Counted from the first letter of the stretch, positions 1-8,979 are shown. The stretch: DNA of 64,000 nt from Cellulosimicrobium cellulans (GCF_016921195.1 NZ_JAFGYF010000008.1:62001-126000), one strand, 5' to 3'. Made by a program: numbers and translations. Notes: a model not told the origin generated them from the sequence alone.

Positions 1-409
1 GCCCGTGGCCCTCGAGCTGCCAGGCGAACGCGGCGGGCGGGTGGAGCGGCATGTCGGGCGTGTTGCGCAGCGCCGACTCGTCGAGCCCGACGCCCTCGAG
101 GATCTCCCGGACGCCCGCGAGGTGCTGCGGTTCCCCGTTGTGGCTCGCGGCCGCGAGCGCGAGGAGGCGCGGCGGGAGGACGAGGCCGCGGCGCAGCATC
201 GCGACGGCCTGGAACGGCTTGACGCTCGAGCGTGGCCAGATCACCGCGTCGGCGTCGCCGCGCTCCAGGACGGGCGCACCGTCCGCGTCCAGCAGCACCA
301 GGTGCCCGGCGTGGACGGACTCGACGAGGTCACCGCGCACGACCTCCGCGAGCGGGACGGCGGCGCGCTCGACCCCGCCGTGGACGTGCGCGGTCACGAC
401 CGCGCTCAC
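1..409 (-). CDS. Asparaginase (Asparaginase_II family), C-terminus cut by window edge
   Basis: The reverse strand from a GTG at 409 encodes the first 136 residues of an Asparaginase_II (PF06089) protein. This actinobacterial/rhizobial family is distinct from type I/II asparaginases and is expected to hydrolyse L-asparagine to aspartate and ammonia in the cytoplasm. Visible family features are the N-terminal block EVVRGDLVESVHAG, the SSVKPFQA motif with the conserved Ser and Lys, and AASHNGEP. The GTG overlaps the stop of the upstream DUF2516 gene (GTGA), which suggests coupled translation. The rest of the protein lies outside the window, so completeness cannot be judged. Confidence 0.85.
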   Translation of the reverse strand, partial: MSAVVTAHVHGGVERAAVPLAEVVRGDLVESVHAGHLVLLDADGAPVLERGDADAVIWPRSSVKPFQAVAMLRRGLVLPPRLLALAAASHNGEPQHLAGVREILEGVGLDESALRNTPDMPLHPPAAFAWQLEGHG

Positions 410-744
410 CAGCCGCCCGGGCGGCCGGACGACCCGTTGCCGCGCCCGTTGCCGTACGGCTGGAGGCGCGGGCGCACGTCGACCAGGTAGACGATCGCGG
501 CCACCACGGCGATGAGCCCCAGGAAGCCGAGGTTCACGCCGCCGCCGAGCGGCAGCGAGAGGAACCCGAGCGCCGCGGCGACGCCGAGGATCGCGAGCCA
601 GATCGGCTTGGTCAGCTTGCCCTCGGCGGTGAAGGCGCTCGCCGGACGCCGGATCGCGTCGACGAGCGCGAAGAGCTGCGTCCCGAACACGACGAGCGAG
701 AGGACGAGGAAGACGATCCACTGGAGCGACCCGATGATTCCCAC
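406..744 (-). CDS. DUF2516 family membrane protein
   Basis: A protein of about 112 residues with three hydrophobic segments (near residues 5-25, 42-60 and 65-85) and a short basic, Gly-rich tail. The spacing and the internal FGTQLFALVDAIRRP segment match the actinobacterial DUF2516 family, whose function is unknown. GTG codons occur at 750 and 744. I chose 744 because a TAGGCT box (757-752) sits exactly 7 nt upstream, the leaderless arrangement seen repeatedly in this window. The stop overlaps the asparaginase start (GTGA), so the two are probably co-transcribed. Confidence 0.82.
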   Translation of the reverse strand: MGIIGSLQWIVFLVLSLVVFGTQLFALVDAIRRPASAFTAEGKLTKPIWLAILGVAAALGFLSLPLGGGVNLGFLGLIAVVAAIVYLVDVRPRLQPYGNGRGNGSSGRPGGW

Positions 745-754
745 GGGCACGAGC

Positions 755-1192
755 CTACGGTCTGGCGAGCGGCCACGGCACCACGCGCAGCCCGGCCGAG
801 CGGGCCCCGGACACCACGTGCGGGTCCCAGGCGGCGACGATCGTGTCGCCGTGCCCCACGGCGAGGGCGCTCGCCACGTGCACCGCGTCGTTGCTGCGCA
901 ACGCGCCCGTCTCGACGAGCGCGGCCGCGCGCTCGGCGACGGCACCGGAGACCTCGACCACGTGGAGCGCGGGGCGCAGCACGTCCCACGTGCCGACGGC
1001 GCGCGCGTGCCCCGCGGCGTCGAGCACGCCGCCCCGTGCTCCGGCGGCGAGCGCGGCTCGCACCTCGACGTCGGCGAGGCGGCTCGTCACGACGACGTCC
1101 GCGCGGTTCCACAGGCGGCTCGCCAGGGCGGAGCCCGCCTCGGGGACGCAGAGCTTCACCAGCGCGCTCGCGTCGAAGTAGACCAGGGCCAT
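755..1192 (-). CDS. vapC: VapC-type PIN-domain toxin
   Basis: A 145-residue PIN-domain ribonuclease. The acidic metal-binding residues are visible: Asp in YFDASALVKL at the N-terminus, Glu in ADVEVRAAL, Asp in RSNDAVHVASAL, and a final Asp in AAWDPHV. PIN toxins of the VapC group cut RNA (usually tRNA or rRNA) and are neutralised by a small partner. Here the partner is the Phd-like gene ending 7 bp upstream, in the same direction. The ATG at 1192 begins the conserved strand; longer in-frame extensions upstream run through the antitoxin tail and lack family similarity. Confidence 0.88.
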   Translation of the reverse strand: MALVYFDASALVKLCVPEAGSALASRLWNRADVVVTSRLADVEVRAALAAGARGGVLDAAGHARAVGTWDVLRPALHVVEVSGAVAERAAALVETGALRSNDAVHVASALAVGHGDTIVAAWDPHVVSGARSAGLRVVPWPLARP

Positions 1193-1199
1193 CGGGGCC

Positions 1200-1517
1200 T
1201 CAGCGCCTGATCCGGCGCACGAGCGCCGCCACGCCACCCCCACGGGCCGACCGGGCACCGTCGGCCGGTCGCGCACCGTCCGGGCTCGCGGGCCGCGCGT
1301 CGGCGTCCCCGCCGGGCACCACGTGGACCGGGCGCTCGCCCGCCGCGGGGACCAGCACGCCGTCGCGCACGAGCTCGGTGACCAGGTCTGCCGTCGCGAC
1401 GCCCGTCAGCCGGGCGACGGGGATGCCGCGCTCGGTGATGACGACCTCCTCCCCCTCCCTGGCCCGCTCGATCCACGACTTGAGCTCGGCACGCAGGGCG
1501 CTGACGGGGACCTCCAT
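1200..1517 (-). CDS. Phd/YefM-type antitoxin
   Basis: A 105-residue protein. Residues 1-40 carry the Phd/YefM DNA-binding fold (LRAELKSWIERAREGEEVVITERGIPVARL). The remainder is a flexible, Ala/Gly/Arg-rich tail expected to wrap the toxin. It is first in a two-gene operon with the PIN toxin, the usual order for such modules, and probably represses its own promoter. A TACCGT box lies 6 nt before the ATG, so the mRNA is probably leaderless. The C-terminal half is longer and less ordered than in typical 80-90 residue Phd antitoxins. Confidence 0.85.
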   Translation of the reverse strand: MEVPVSALRAELKSWIERAREGEEVVITERGIPVARLTGVATADLVTELVRDGVLVPAAGERPVHVVPGGDADARPASPDGARPADGARSARGGGVAALVRRIRR

Positions 1518-1595
1518 GCCCCGACGGTACCGGCCCGGGGCGCCGCTGTGCAGGGTGAAGAACGTCCGGTTCGCCCGGCAGGCCAGGACGCCCGC

Positions 1596-2744
1596 TCAGA
1601 GCTCCGGAAGGGCGTCGCGCGCCTGCTCGGGCGACGCCCCGGCCGCCTCCAGGAGGTCCACGATCGGCGACCGCACGAGCATGACGAGCGACTGCACCTG
1701 CCAGTCCCCGTCGCCGAGGGCGTGCGGGTCCGCACCGTGCGCAACCTCGAGGAGGACCTCGCGCGCCACCGCCGGGTCGCGCCCGGCGCCGACCGCCTCC
1801 GCGAGCACGTGCACGCCTGCGCCGAACCGCGACACGAGGTCGGCCACGCCGGCGAGCTCGTGCTCGTCGGGCCCGCTCGCGACGGGGACGGCGCGGCGCG
1901 CCAGGACGCGCACGCTGCGCATCGCGCGGTCCACGAGCACCGCCTGCCGTTCGAGCCCGCCGAGCTCGTCCCGGTGCCGCAGCCCCGCCGCGCTCACGCG
2001 CGCGAGCTCGCGCGCCGACGACGCGGACGACTGCCACTCCTCGAGCGCGCCCTCCGACGCGCGGCCCTTGACGAGCGCCGCCTCGAGGTCGGCGCGGTCT
2101 CGCGTGCGCAGCCCCCGCGCGAGGACGTCGAGCACGCCGGCGAGCTCCGTCGTCGCCTCGGACCCCAGCAGCCGGGGCCGACGCCGCGGGTCGCCCGGCG
2201 TGAGGGCGGCGACCGCGAGCGCGACGGCACCGCCGACGAGCGCGTCCGTCCACCGCCCCAGGGGCCCGCCCGCCTGCGCGGCCGGGAGGCCGACGATCAC
2301 GATCGCCTGCACGCCCGCCTGGGTCGTGAGCATCGCGCCGCGGTCGATGAAGCGCGCCGCGAGCGCGGAGACGGCGAGCACGACGGCGACCTGCCACCAG
2401 CCCGACCCGATCGCGTGGACCACGAGGTCGCCGAGCCCGACGCCGATCGCCACCCCGACCGCGAGCTCGAGCACGCGCCGGAGCTGGCGGTCCTGGCTGA
2501 ACCCGAGGCAGACCCAGGCGGAGACCGGGGCGAAGAACGGCGCGGTGTGGCCCAGCCCGTACCGGGCGATGGCGAACGCGAGGCCGGCGGCGGCCGACGC
2601 CTGGAGGATCGGCCACAGCGCCACGCGCACGCGGGATGCGCCCTGTCGGATCCGCGCCCGCAGGAGGAGCCGGCGCCACGCGGTCCGGGCGACGTCGACC
2701 GCGCCGGGACCGGGGTCCTCGCGGGACGCCGGCCCGGGGCTCAC
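1596..2744 (-). CDS. FUSC-family integral membrane protein
   Basis: A 382-residue protein with a cluster of hydrophobic segments in its first 180 residues, including the motif PFFAPVSAWVCLGFSQDRQ and a conserved Gly-rich ELAVGVAIGVGLGD segment. A long helical cytoplasmic half follows. This is the layout of the FUSC/aromatic-acid-exporter-like family (fusaric acid resistance, YccS/YhfK type), whose substrates are mostly unknown. The GTG start at 2744 overlaps the stop of ygfZ (GTGA), so it is probably translated from the same message, although no functional link is obvious. Confidence 0.75.
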   Translation of the reverse strand: MSPGPASREDPGPGAVDVARTAWRRLLLRARIRQGASRVRVALWPILQASAAAGLAFAIARYGLGHTAPFFAPVSAWVCLGFSQDRQLRRVLELAVGVAIGVGLGDLVVHAIGSGWWQVAVVLAVSALAARFIDRGAMLTTQAGVQAIVIVGLPAAQAGGPLGRWTDALVGGAVALAVAALTPGDPRRRPRLLGSEATTELAGVLDVLARGLRTRDRADLEAALVKGRASEGALEEWQSSASSARELARVSAAGLRHRDELGGLERQAVLVDRAMRSVRVLARRAVPVASGPDEHELAGVADLVSRFGAGVHVLAEAVGAGRDPAVAREVLLEVAHGADPHALGDGDWQVQSLVMLVRSPIVDLLEAAGASPEQARDALPEL

Positions 2745-3883
2745 AGCATGCTCGTCGGCGCGCCCTCGCCGCGGGGCGTGATCCCCCGGCCGACGGGGCC
2801 GCGCGGGGCGGGGCGGTCGACCGAGACCCCTTCGCCCGGCACCACGACCTCCTGCGCCGCGGAGATCGCGCCGCCGTCGCAGTCGACGAGGAGCTCGGCG
2901 TCCTCGGGGACGCTGCGCTTGAGCACCGCGAGCGCGATGGGCCCGAGCTCGTGGTGGCGCGCGACCGACGTCACGGTGCCGACGGCGCGTCCGTCGAGCG
3001 TGACCTCCGCGCCCGGCGCGGGCAGCAGGTGGCCGGAGCCGTCGAGGTGGAGCATCACGACCCGTCGCGGCGGGCGACCGAGGTTGTGCACGCGCGCGAT
3101 GGTCTCCTGACCCCGGTAGCACCCCTTGTGCAGGTGCACGGAGGTGCGCAGCCAGTCGGTCTCGTGCGGGATCGAGCGGTGGTCGACCTCCGTCGCCAGC
3201 CGCGGCCGCCACGCCTCGACACGCGCTGCCTCGCTCGCCCACGTGCCGACGAGCCGCCACCCGGCCGCCTCGCGCGCCGCGACGGCGTCGGACAGCTGCG
3301 CCCGCGGCACCAGCACGAGCCGCCACGGCCGCTCCGTGCCCGGGTGCTCGCCCTCGGGCGGGCCGTAGCGCGTGCCGCCCCCGATGACCCGCGGCCACGG
3401 GTCGCGCCAGGTGACGGGCTCGCCCTCGGCGCCCTCGGCGTCGACGGGCTCCCCGAGCGCCGCCCAGTCGTCGGTCGCGTCGGCGATCTCGACGCGGAGC
3501 ATGAACTTCATGCGATCGAGCCAGGCGGCGAGGTCGGCCGCGTGCGAGCGCTCGGTCACGAGCCACGTCGTCTCCCCGTCGTCGACGACCGAGGCCGCGT
3601 GCTCGACGTGCCCCTGCGGGGAGAGCACGAGCAGCTCCGTCGACGTGCGCGGGGCGAGGTTCGTCAGGTCCTGCGAGGTGATGGAGTGCAGCCAGCTCAG
3701 CCGGTCCGGCCCCGTGACCGTGACGACGCCGAGGTGCGACTGGTCGACGACGGCGCCGCCCGTGCGCAGGGCGCGCTGCTCCCCGGTGGGGTCGCCGTAG
3801 TGCCAGGCGACGCCCTCGTCGGGGCCGGTCGCGGGCACCGCGCCGTGGCGCGACAGGAGCGGGCTGGTGTAGCCGGTGGTCAC
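2741..3883 (-). CDS. ygfZ: YgfZ/GcvT-domain folate-binding protein
   Basis: A 380-residue member of the YgfZ branch of the GcvT superfamily. The diagnostic K-G-C-[YF]-x-G-Q-E signature is present as HKGCYRGQETIAR near residue 250. It comes after an N-terminal GcvT-like domain (SHLGVVTVTGPDRLSWLHSITSQDL) and before a C-terminal beta-barrel. In bacteria YgfZ supports assembly or repair of iron-sulfur enzymes in a tetrahydrofolate-dependent way, with the Cys of the signature essential. The stop overlaps the downstream FUSC gene. The nitrobindin-like gene begins 660 bp upstream in the same orientation and ends about 60 bp before this start. Confidence 0.9.
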   Translation of the reverse strand: MTTGYTSPLLSRHGAVPATGPDEGVAWHYGDPTGEQRALRTGGAVVDQSHLGVVTVTGPDRLSWLHSITSQDLTNLAPRTSTELLVLSPQGHVEHAASVVDDGETTWLVTERSHAADLAAWLDRMKFMLRVEIADATDDWAALGEPVDAEGAEGEPVTWRDPWPRVIGGGTRYGPPEGEHPGTERPWRLVLVPRAQLSDAVAAREAAGWRLVGTWASEAARVEAWRPRLATEVDHRSIPHETDWLRTSVHLHKGCYRGQETIARVHNLGRPPRRVVMLHLDGSGHLLPAPGAEVTLDGRAVGTVTSVARHHELGPIALAVLKRSVPEDAELLVDCDGGAISAAQEVVVPGEGVSVDRPAPRGPVGRGITPRGEGAPTSML

Positions 3884-3944
3884 GGGTGGTCCTCCTTCGT
3901 CGGCGCGTCCGGGCCTGCTGGCGGGTCCTCCGCGGGCGCGCCGG

Positions 3945-4541
3945 TCAGGCCGACGGGCGCCGGGTGAGCTTCGCGGACGCGTACGACTGCAACGGTTCCC
4001 CGAACGCCGCCAATTCCCAGACCCACAGGAGCTGGCCCTCGACGAAGCCGTAGAGCCGCTTCGAGGCGGTGACCTCCGACGCGGTGGACGTGCGCGCGAT
4101 GAGGTCGCTCGCCAGGTCGACCCGGCCGTTGCCGACCGCGCCGAGGTACACCGAGACGCGGCCCGCGGGGTCGGCGATCAGCACCTCGAGCGGGTGGCGG
4201 TCGGCCTCGAGCCCGTCGGGCCGGTCCGTCGAGACGCGCCAGTAGCCCGTCTCGGTGGACCACACGGGCGCGTCGGCGGCCGCGGCGTCCAGCGTCGCGC
4301 CGTCACGCTCGGGCCAGGCACCCTCGTCCGGGACGGTCTCGGGGACCTCGGCCTCGAGGACCCGCAGCGTCGACTCGTAGCGCAGGTACGGTCCGCCGTC
4401 GTGGTCGAACACGACGTCGTGGACGAACGGCGTCTCCTCGATGCCCGGGTACTTGACGACCCCCTCGCCGCGCCAGCTCCCGACGAGCCAGGCGAGCGGG
4501 TAGACCTCGGGCGCGAGGCCCTCGGGGAACTCGAACGGCAT
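3945..4541 (-). CDS. Nitrobindin-like heme-binding beta-barrel protein (FABP/UPF0678 family)
   Basis: A 198-residue protein of the THAP4/nitrobindin-like family (formerly DUF1794). The N-terminal GxWxGxG motif appears as LVGSWRGEGVVKYPG, and a conserved His falls in the C-terminal third of the barrel. Relatives bind ferric heme and react with NO or peroxynitrite; substrate and partner are not established for actinobacterial members. An ATG 13 codons upstream is possible, but the ATG at 4541 has a good purine-rich SD (GAGAGGTGG) and matches family length. Confidence 0.85.
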   Translation of the reverse strand: MPFEFPEGLAPEVYPLAWLVGSWRGEGVVKYPGIEETPFVHDVVFDHDGGPYLRYESTLRVLEAEVPETVPDEGAWPERDGATLDAAAADAPVWSTETGYWRVSTDRPDGLEADRHPLEVLIADPAGRVSVYLGAVGNGRVDLASDLIARTSTASEVTASKRLYGFVEGQLLWVWELAAFGEPLQSYASAKLTRRPSA

Positions 4542-4608
4542 CAGCGACCACCTCTCGGAGTCGGGCGGGGCGACGGGCACGCGCGGGGCGTGCCCCCGCG
4601 CGGCAGCG

Positions 4609-4722
4609 TCAGCGCTGGCCCTTGTAGAGCTTGTAGACGACGTACCCCGCGAACCACGTGATGGTGACCGTCGCCGCGAGGAGCAGGCCGAGGAAGATCA
4701 GCTCGAGAGTGTGCGGACTCAT
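4609..4722 (-). CDS. Very small single-pass membrane protein
   Basis: A 37-residue ORF (MSPHTLELIFLG... ending YKLYKGQR) with one hydrophobic helix (residues 5-30) followed by a basic Lys/Tyr-rich end, so the C-terminus is probably cytoplasmic. It is not a named family that I recognise. Its position, with the nitrobindin-like gene starting 67 bp downstream and DsrE starting 79 bp away on the other strand, and its clean codon use support a real gene. An upstream in-frame ATG at 4812 would run into the divergent dsrE start and is less likely. Confidence 0.62.
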   Translation of the reverse strand: MSPHTLELIFLGLLLAATVTITWFAGYVVYKLYKGQR

Positions 4723-4801
4723 GCGCCCGATCCTACCGGCCGGGCGGCCGCGCCACGTCGCGGGCCGGGAGCGGCTCCGGCCGAGGGCTACGCTCGGCCG
4801 C

Positions 4802-5197
4802 GTGACCGACACTGCGCCGCCCTCCGTGGCTCCCCGTCAGCGCTCGCTCGTGGTCAAGGCCACGTCGGGGCTCGACCGTCCCGAGGCCGCCAACCAGGCG
4901 TTCACCGTCGCCGCCGCGGCCGTCGCCGCGGGCGTCGAGGTGAGCGTGTGGCTCACCGGGGAGGCCGCGTGGTTCGGGCTCCCGGGGCGAGCCGCCGAGC
5001 TGGAGCTCGAGCACGCGGCCCCGCTGCCCGACCTGCTCGACGCCGTGCTCGCCGCCGGCACCCTCACCGTGTGCACGCAGTGCGCCGCCCGCCGCGGCAT
5101 CACGGCCGACGACGTGCTGCCCGGCGTGCGCATCGCGGGCGCCGCGGTGTTCGTCGAGGAGGCGCTGCGCGACGGCGCCCAGGCGCTGGTCTACTGA
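4802..5197 (+). CDS. DsrE-family protein
   Basis: A 131-residue DsrE/DsrF-like protein (PF02635). It has an N-terminal strand SLVVKATSGLDRPEAANQAFTVA, a central GVEVSVWLTGEAAWF, and a conserved Cys-X2-Cys pair (VCTQCAARRGI) near residue 90. Family members bind or relay sulfur on such cysteines, or act as regulatory subunits. The GTG at 4802 is preceded at 7 nt by TACGCT, indicating a leaderless transcript. It diverges from the small membrane protein and nitrobindin genes. Confidence 0.85.
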   Translation: MTDTAPPSVAPRQRSLVVKATSGLDRPEAANQAFTVAAAAVAAGVEVSVWLTGEAAWFGLPGRAAELELEHAAPLPDLLDAVLAAGTLTVCTQCAARRGITADDVLPGVRIAGAAVFVEEALRDGAQALVY

Positions 5198-5245
5198 CGG
5201 GGCCGGTCCCCGGCCGGACCGCCGGGCCGCCCGGCGACGGCGCCG

Positions 5246-5725
5246 TCAGCGCGCGGGCGCGACCCGCCGCAGCAGCAGGTACAGCTCGCAGCCCAGGCAC
5301 AGGCCGAACGCCGCGTTGAGGACGGCCGCCACGAGCGCGAGCGCCGCGGCGGCGGGCACGGCGCCGTCGACGCCCACCAGGCCCAGCACGACCCCCACGC
5401 CGGTGATGACGAGGCCGACCGCCTGCGCGAACCGCGGCGGCCGGGCGTCCTCGCGCTCCGCCGTCGGGCCGATGCGCGGGAGGATGAGCACGCGGTAGAC
5501 CCAGGCCTGCCACGTGCCCTGAGCGCCCCGGACGGCGCCGACCAGGAAGCTCGCCGCGACGACCGCGAGCAGCACGAGCGCGGCGGGCGACGTCCACAGG
5601 AGGATGACGACCGCGAGCAGGACCGCCGTGATCCCGGCCCCCGCACGCGGGCCGCGCGGGTCGATGCCGGCGGGCACCGCCGGAGGTTCGGTCGCCGTGT
5701 CCTCACGGCCGGCCTGGTCGCTCAT
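5246..5725 (-). CDS. DUF4395 family membrane protein
   Basis: A 159-residue membrane protein with four hydrophobic segments. It carries the DUF4395 hallmarks: an IDPRGPRAGAGITAVLL N-terminus and a C-terminal FGLCLGCELYLLLRR with a Cys-X2-Cys pair at the membrane edge. DUF4395 genes in actinobacteria commonly sit beside thioredoxin-like proteins, as here (the thioredoxin gene ends 39 bp upstream). This suggests, but does not prove, a redox or sulfur-transfer role for the Cys pair. It is probably the last gene of a three-gene operon. Confidence 0.85.
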   Translation of the reverse strand: MSDQAGREDTATEPPAVPAGIDPRGPRAGAGITAVLLAVVILLWTSPAALVLLAVVAASFLVGAVRGAQGTWQAWVYRVLILPRIGPTAEREDARPPRFAQAVGLVITGVGVVLGLVGVDGAVPAAAALALVAAVLNAAFGLCLGCELYLLLRRVAPAR

Positions 5726-5764
5726 GCGGTCTCCCTCGGGTTCGGGCCGTCGGGGACGGCGCGG

Positions 5765-6247
5765 TCAGGCGTCGCGCCCGCTCGCGGGGACGGAGCCCGG
5801 GTCCGCGACGGCGAGCGCCGCGAGCGCCTGGGCCCGGTTCATCCCCCCGCTCGCGCGAGCGACCTCCCGGCCCTCCGCGTCGAGCACGAGGACGGTCGGC
5901 GTGCGCAGTATGCCGAATGCTCGCACCAGGTCGAGGTGGTCGTCGACGTCCATCTCACGATGCGTCACGTCGTCGTGCGCCGCGCTGACCTCGCCGAGGA
6001 CGCGCGCGGTCGCCCGGCACGGAGCGCACAGGTCCGCCGAGAACTGGACGAACGTGCGGCGGGCGCCGAGCGCGACGCCATGGGCACCCCAGTCGAAGGG
6101 CGTGGCGGCGTGGCCCGTCACGGCACCGGGCGACGTCGTGCGCGTCGCCCGCACGACTCCCTGGCGCCGCTGCCACCGCACGCCGAGCGCGAGCGTCGCG
6201 AGCAGCGTCGCCGCGAGGAGCAGGACGGGCAGCACGGACGGCGTCAT
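5765..6247 (-). CDS. Membrane-anchored thioredoxin-fold protein
   Basis: A 160-residue protein with an N-terminal hydrophobic anchor (residues 4-23) and a thioredoxin fold. The active site reads FSADLCAPCRATARVL (Cys-Ala-Pro-Cys, about residues 74-77), with the conserved cis-Pro in GILRTPTVLVLDAEG. The CAPC dithiol differs from the CGPC of TrxA but is found in surface thioredoxin-like proteins. The start overlaps the preceding membrane-protein stop (ATGA), and DUF4395 follows. Confidence 0.87.
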   Translation of the reverse strand: MTPSVLPVLLLAATLLATLALGVRWQRRQGVVRATRTTSPGAVTGHAATPFDWGAHGVALGARRTFVQFSADLCAPCRATARVLGEVSAAHDDVTHREMDVDDHLDLVRAFGILRTPTVLVLDAEGREVARASGGMNRAQALAALAVADPGSVPASGRDA

Positions 6248-6978
6248 CCCACGATCACCCGCCCGACGACGAAGATCAGCGTCCCGCCGACCGCGACGGG
6301 GAGCGCCGTCGCGGAGAACGCGCCGAGGCGCCCCCGCAGCTCCGGGAGCTGGTCGAACAGCGCGTGGAGCGAGGCGACGAGCAGGCCCGCGACGACGCCG
6401 GACCACACACCGCTCAGCAGGTCGAGGTCGGGCATGACGTACCCGACGGCCCCGCCCGCGGCGACCGCGAGACCGAGCGTGAGCGCCGCGTTGATCCACC
6501 CACCGAGCGGCAGCGCGGAGACCGCCGAGGCGACGGCGAGCGCCACCGCGCACGTCACGACGAGGGACTCGCCCGCGTCGGTGCGGCCCGTCGCGATCCA
6601 GCCCGCGCACGACGTCGCGACGACGATCCCGCTCACCGTCCCGATGAGCGACTCGACCAGGCGGGGGCGCCCGTCGCGCCGCAGGAGCTCGGCCACGAAC
6701 GCGAGCACGACGGCGAGGGCGAGCACCACGGGCAGGTGGCGCAGCGCGGGCTCGCCGTGCGTCGCGGCGGTCGCGCCGACGGCGCCGAGACCGGCGAGGG
6801 CGATGACGACGCGCGTCCCGCCGTGGACGGGGATGTCGAGCAGGCGCGGCCACCCGATCGCGACGACCAGCGCCAGGGCGCCCGACGCCGCGGCGAGCGG
6901 GAGCGGGCCGAAGAACGCGGCGACGGCGATGCCTGCGGCGAGGCACGCCGTGACGACGGCCCGGGTCGAGAGGTCCAC
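6244..6978 (-). CDS. Polytopic membrane protein of unknown function
   Basis: A 244-residue, almost entirely hydrophobic protein with about seven predicted transmembrane segments, Ala/Val/Gly-rich, with no motif I can assign. It starts at a GTG (6978) and ends in an ATGA overlap with the thioredoxin-like gene, so it is the first gene of the operon. About 280 bp separate it from the divergent glnR. I could not identify a clear promoter or operator in that interval. Confidence 0.7.
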   Translation of the reverse strand: MDLSTRAVVTACLAAGIAVAAFFGPLPLAAASGALALVVAIGWPRLLDIPVHGGTRVVIALAGLGAVGATAATHGEPALRHLPVVLALAVVLAFVAELLRRDGRPRLVESLIGTVSGIVVATSCAGWIATGRTDAGESLVVTCAVALAVASAVSALPLGGWINAALTLGLAVAAGGAVGYVMPDLDLLSGVWSGVVAGLLVASLHALFDQLPELRGRLGAFSATALPVAVGGTLIFVVGRVIVG

Positions 6979-7258
6979 GCGGTCAGCGCCCCGTTCGGGG
7001 GTCGCGGGAGGGCGTCGGGTCGTGCAGCACGCCTCAGAGTGTCGCAGAGTCTCCCGCCGGACCGCCTACCGGCCCCGGCACGCGCGCCCGTGAGACGTTC
7101 GCCGTCTCCGCGCCCGGCACGCGATACGGTAACCATCCACGGACCGAGAACGTGGCCGATGACGTGGCGAGCCCCGCAGAGGTACGTCCCGGCCCGGTCG
7201 CCACGCGTCGACGCCCGGGGGCGCCGCCCGCGCCCCGCGACCCGGAAGGAGGTGCCGG

Positions 7259-8029
7259 ATGGCCGACCTGCTCATCCTCACCCCCGCGACAGGCGGTTCC
7301 GTCGAGGTGCTGCCCGCGCTCGGCCTGCTCTCGCACCGCATCCGGGTCCTGCCCATGGAGCCGTCGGCGCTCGTGGACGCACCGGACTCCGACGTCGTGC
7401 TGCTCGACGCGCGGCGCGACCTCGTCGCGGCGCGCACCACGTGCCGCCTCCTGCACGCGACCGGACTGACCGTCCCGCTCGTGCTCGTCCTCACCGAGGG
7501 CGGGCTGACCGTCGTCACGGCCGAGTGGGGCGCGGACGACCTCCTCCTCGAGGGGGCGGGCCCCGCGGAGGTCGAGGCGCGGCTGCGCCTCGTCATCGAG
7601 CGGTCCGCGCGCGGGCCCGCCGAGGACGGTCCGCAGGAGATCGCGGCCGGCGAGCTGGCGATCGACGCGAGCGGGTACACGGCCCGGCTGCGCGGCCGCC
7701 CCATCGACCTCACCTACAAGGAGTTCGAGCTCCTCAAGTACCTGGTGCAGCACCCGGGCCGCGTGTTCACGCGCGCCCAGCTCCTCCAGGAGGTCTGGGG
7801 CTACGACTACTACGGCGGCACGCGCACGGTCGACGTCCACGTCCGACGCCTGCGCGCCAAGCTCGGCCCCGAGCACGAGCAGCTCATCGGGACGGTGCGC
7901 AACGTCGGGTACCGGTTCGACCCGCCCAAGGACCGCCGTCCCGCCGAGGGCTCCGACGCCCCCGGGACGGACGCCGCGGGCTCGTCGGCCGACAGCGGCC
8001 CCGGGACCCCGGTAGGTTCGTCCGGGTGA
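7259..8029 (+). CDS. glnR: GlnR, OmpR-type global nitrogen regulator
   Basis: A 256-residue orphan response regulator. Residues 1-115 match the atypical GlnR receiver ([34 protein letters not shown]), in which the phosphoryl-accepting pocket is incomplete. Residues 125-225 are an OmpR winged helix ([45 protein letters not shown]) that closely resembles Streptomyces GlnR. GlnR controls glnA, amtB, nitrite and nitrate reductase and other nitrogen genes. A strong SD (GGAGGT) precedes the ATG. An extra tail of about 30 residues, rich in Gly/Ser/Asp, is not part of the core family. The stop overlaps the next gene (GTGA). Confidence 0.93.
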   Translation: MADLLILTPATGGSVEVLPALGLLSHRIRVLPMEPSALVDAPDSDVVLLDARRDLVAARTTCRLLHATGLTVPLVLVLTEGGLTVVTAEWGADDLLLEGAGPAEVEARLRLVIERSARGPAEDGPQEIAAGELAIDASGYTARLRGRPIDLTYKEFELLKYLVQHPGRVFTRAQLLQEVWGYDYYGGTRTVDVHVRRLRAKLGPEHEQLIGTVRNVGYRFDPPKDRRPAEGSDAPGTDAAGSSADSGPGTPVGSSG

Positions 8030-8976
8030 CGCCCGACCCCTCCGACTTCACGTCCGCCCTGCTCGACGGCCCGTGGCGCCATGAGTTCGTCCCGGCCAAC
8101 GGCGCGCGGTTCCACGTCGCGCTCGCGGGCCCCGAGGACCGCGGCGTGCGGGACCCGGGTCCGCCCCTCGTGGTCCTGCTGCACTCCTTCCCGCAGTTCT
8201 GGTGGGCCTGGCGCCACCAGATCGAGCCGCTCGCGGCCGCGGGCTACCGCGTCGCCGCGATGGACATCCGGGGCGTCGGCGCCTCGGACAAGCCGCCGAT
8301 CGGCTACGACGCCCCGACCCGCACGCGCGACATCGCGGGGGTCGTACGTTCGCTCGGGTCCGGGCGCGCCGTCGTCGTGGGCCACGGGACGGGCGGCAGC
8401 CTGGCCTGGGCGATGGCGGCGCTCCAGCCTGCCGTGACAGCCGGCGTCGCCGCCGTCTCCGCCCCGCACCCCGCGCGGATGCACACCTCCGCGCGTCGCC
8501 TGCTCACGCCCGCCGCGCTGCGGCAGCTCGCGTTCTACCAGGTGCCGACCCTGCCCGAGCGCGCCCTCGTCCGCGGCGACCTCGTGGACGACGTGCTCGC
8601 GACCGGTGCGGCGACGCCCTTCGCGCCCGACGTCGTCGAGACCTACCGCACCGTCATGCGCATCCCCTTCGCGGCGCACACCGCGATGGAGTCGCTGCGC
8701 TGGGCCGTGCGCTCGACGCCCCGCCCCGACGGCCGTCGCTTCCTCGCCGCGCTCCGCCGCCCGGTCGACGTCCCCGCGCTGCAGGTCCACGCCGAGAAGG
8801 ACGGACTCGTGCGTCGCGACCTCGCCGACGCGGACGGCGCCGCGCTGGCCCGTGACTTCCGCTTCGAGGTCGTGGACGGGGCCGGCCACTTCCTCCCCGA
8901 GGAGGCGCCGGACGCCGTGACGGACCTGCTGCTGGACTGGCTCCCCACGACCGCCCGGGCCGAGCGGGAGCGCTGA
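8026..8976 (+). CDS. Alpha/beta hydrolase with substituted nucleophile
   Basis: A 316-residue alpha/beta-hydrolase similar to epoxide-hydrolase/haloalkane-type proteins. The oxyanion segment is [15 protein letters not shown], the acid is likely Asp in VHAEKDGLV, and the base His is in [12 protein letters not shown]. At the nucleophile elbow, where GHSxGG or GHDxGG is expected, the sequence reads [12 protein letters not shown], with Gly at the nucleophile position. Activity may therefore be lost or altered. The GTG start overlaps the glnR stop and also has TAGGTT 7 nt upstream, so it may be translated both by coupling and from its own leaderless mRNA. Confidence 0.85.
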   Translation: MTPDPSDFTSALLDGPWRHEFVPANGARFHVALAGPEDRGVRDPGPPLVVLLHSFPQFWWAWRHQIEPLAAAGYRVAAMDIRGVGASDKPPIGYDAPTRTRDIAGVVRSLGSGRAVVVGHGTGGSLAWAMAALQPAVTAGVAAVSAPHPARMHTSARRLLTPAALRQLAFYQVPTLPERALVRGDLVDDVLATGAATPFAPDVVETYRTVMRIPFAAHTAMESLRWAVRSTPRPDGRRFLAALRRPVDVPALQVHAEKDGLVRRDLADADGAALARDFRFEVVDGAGHFLPEEAPDAVTDLLLDWLPTTARAERER

Positions 8977-8979
8977 CCC

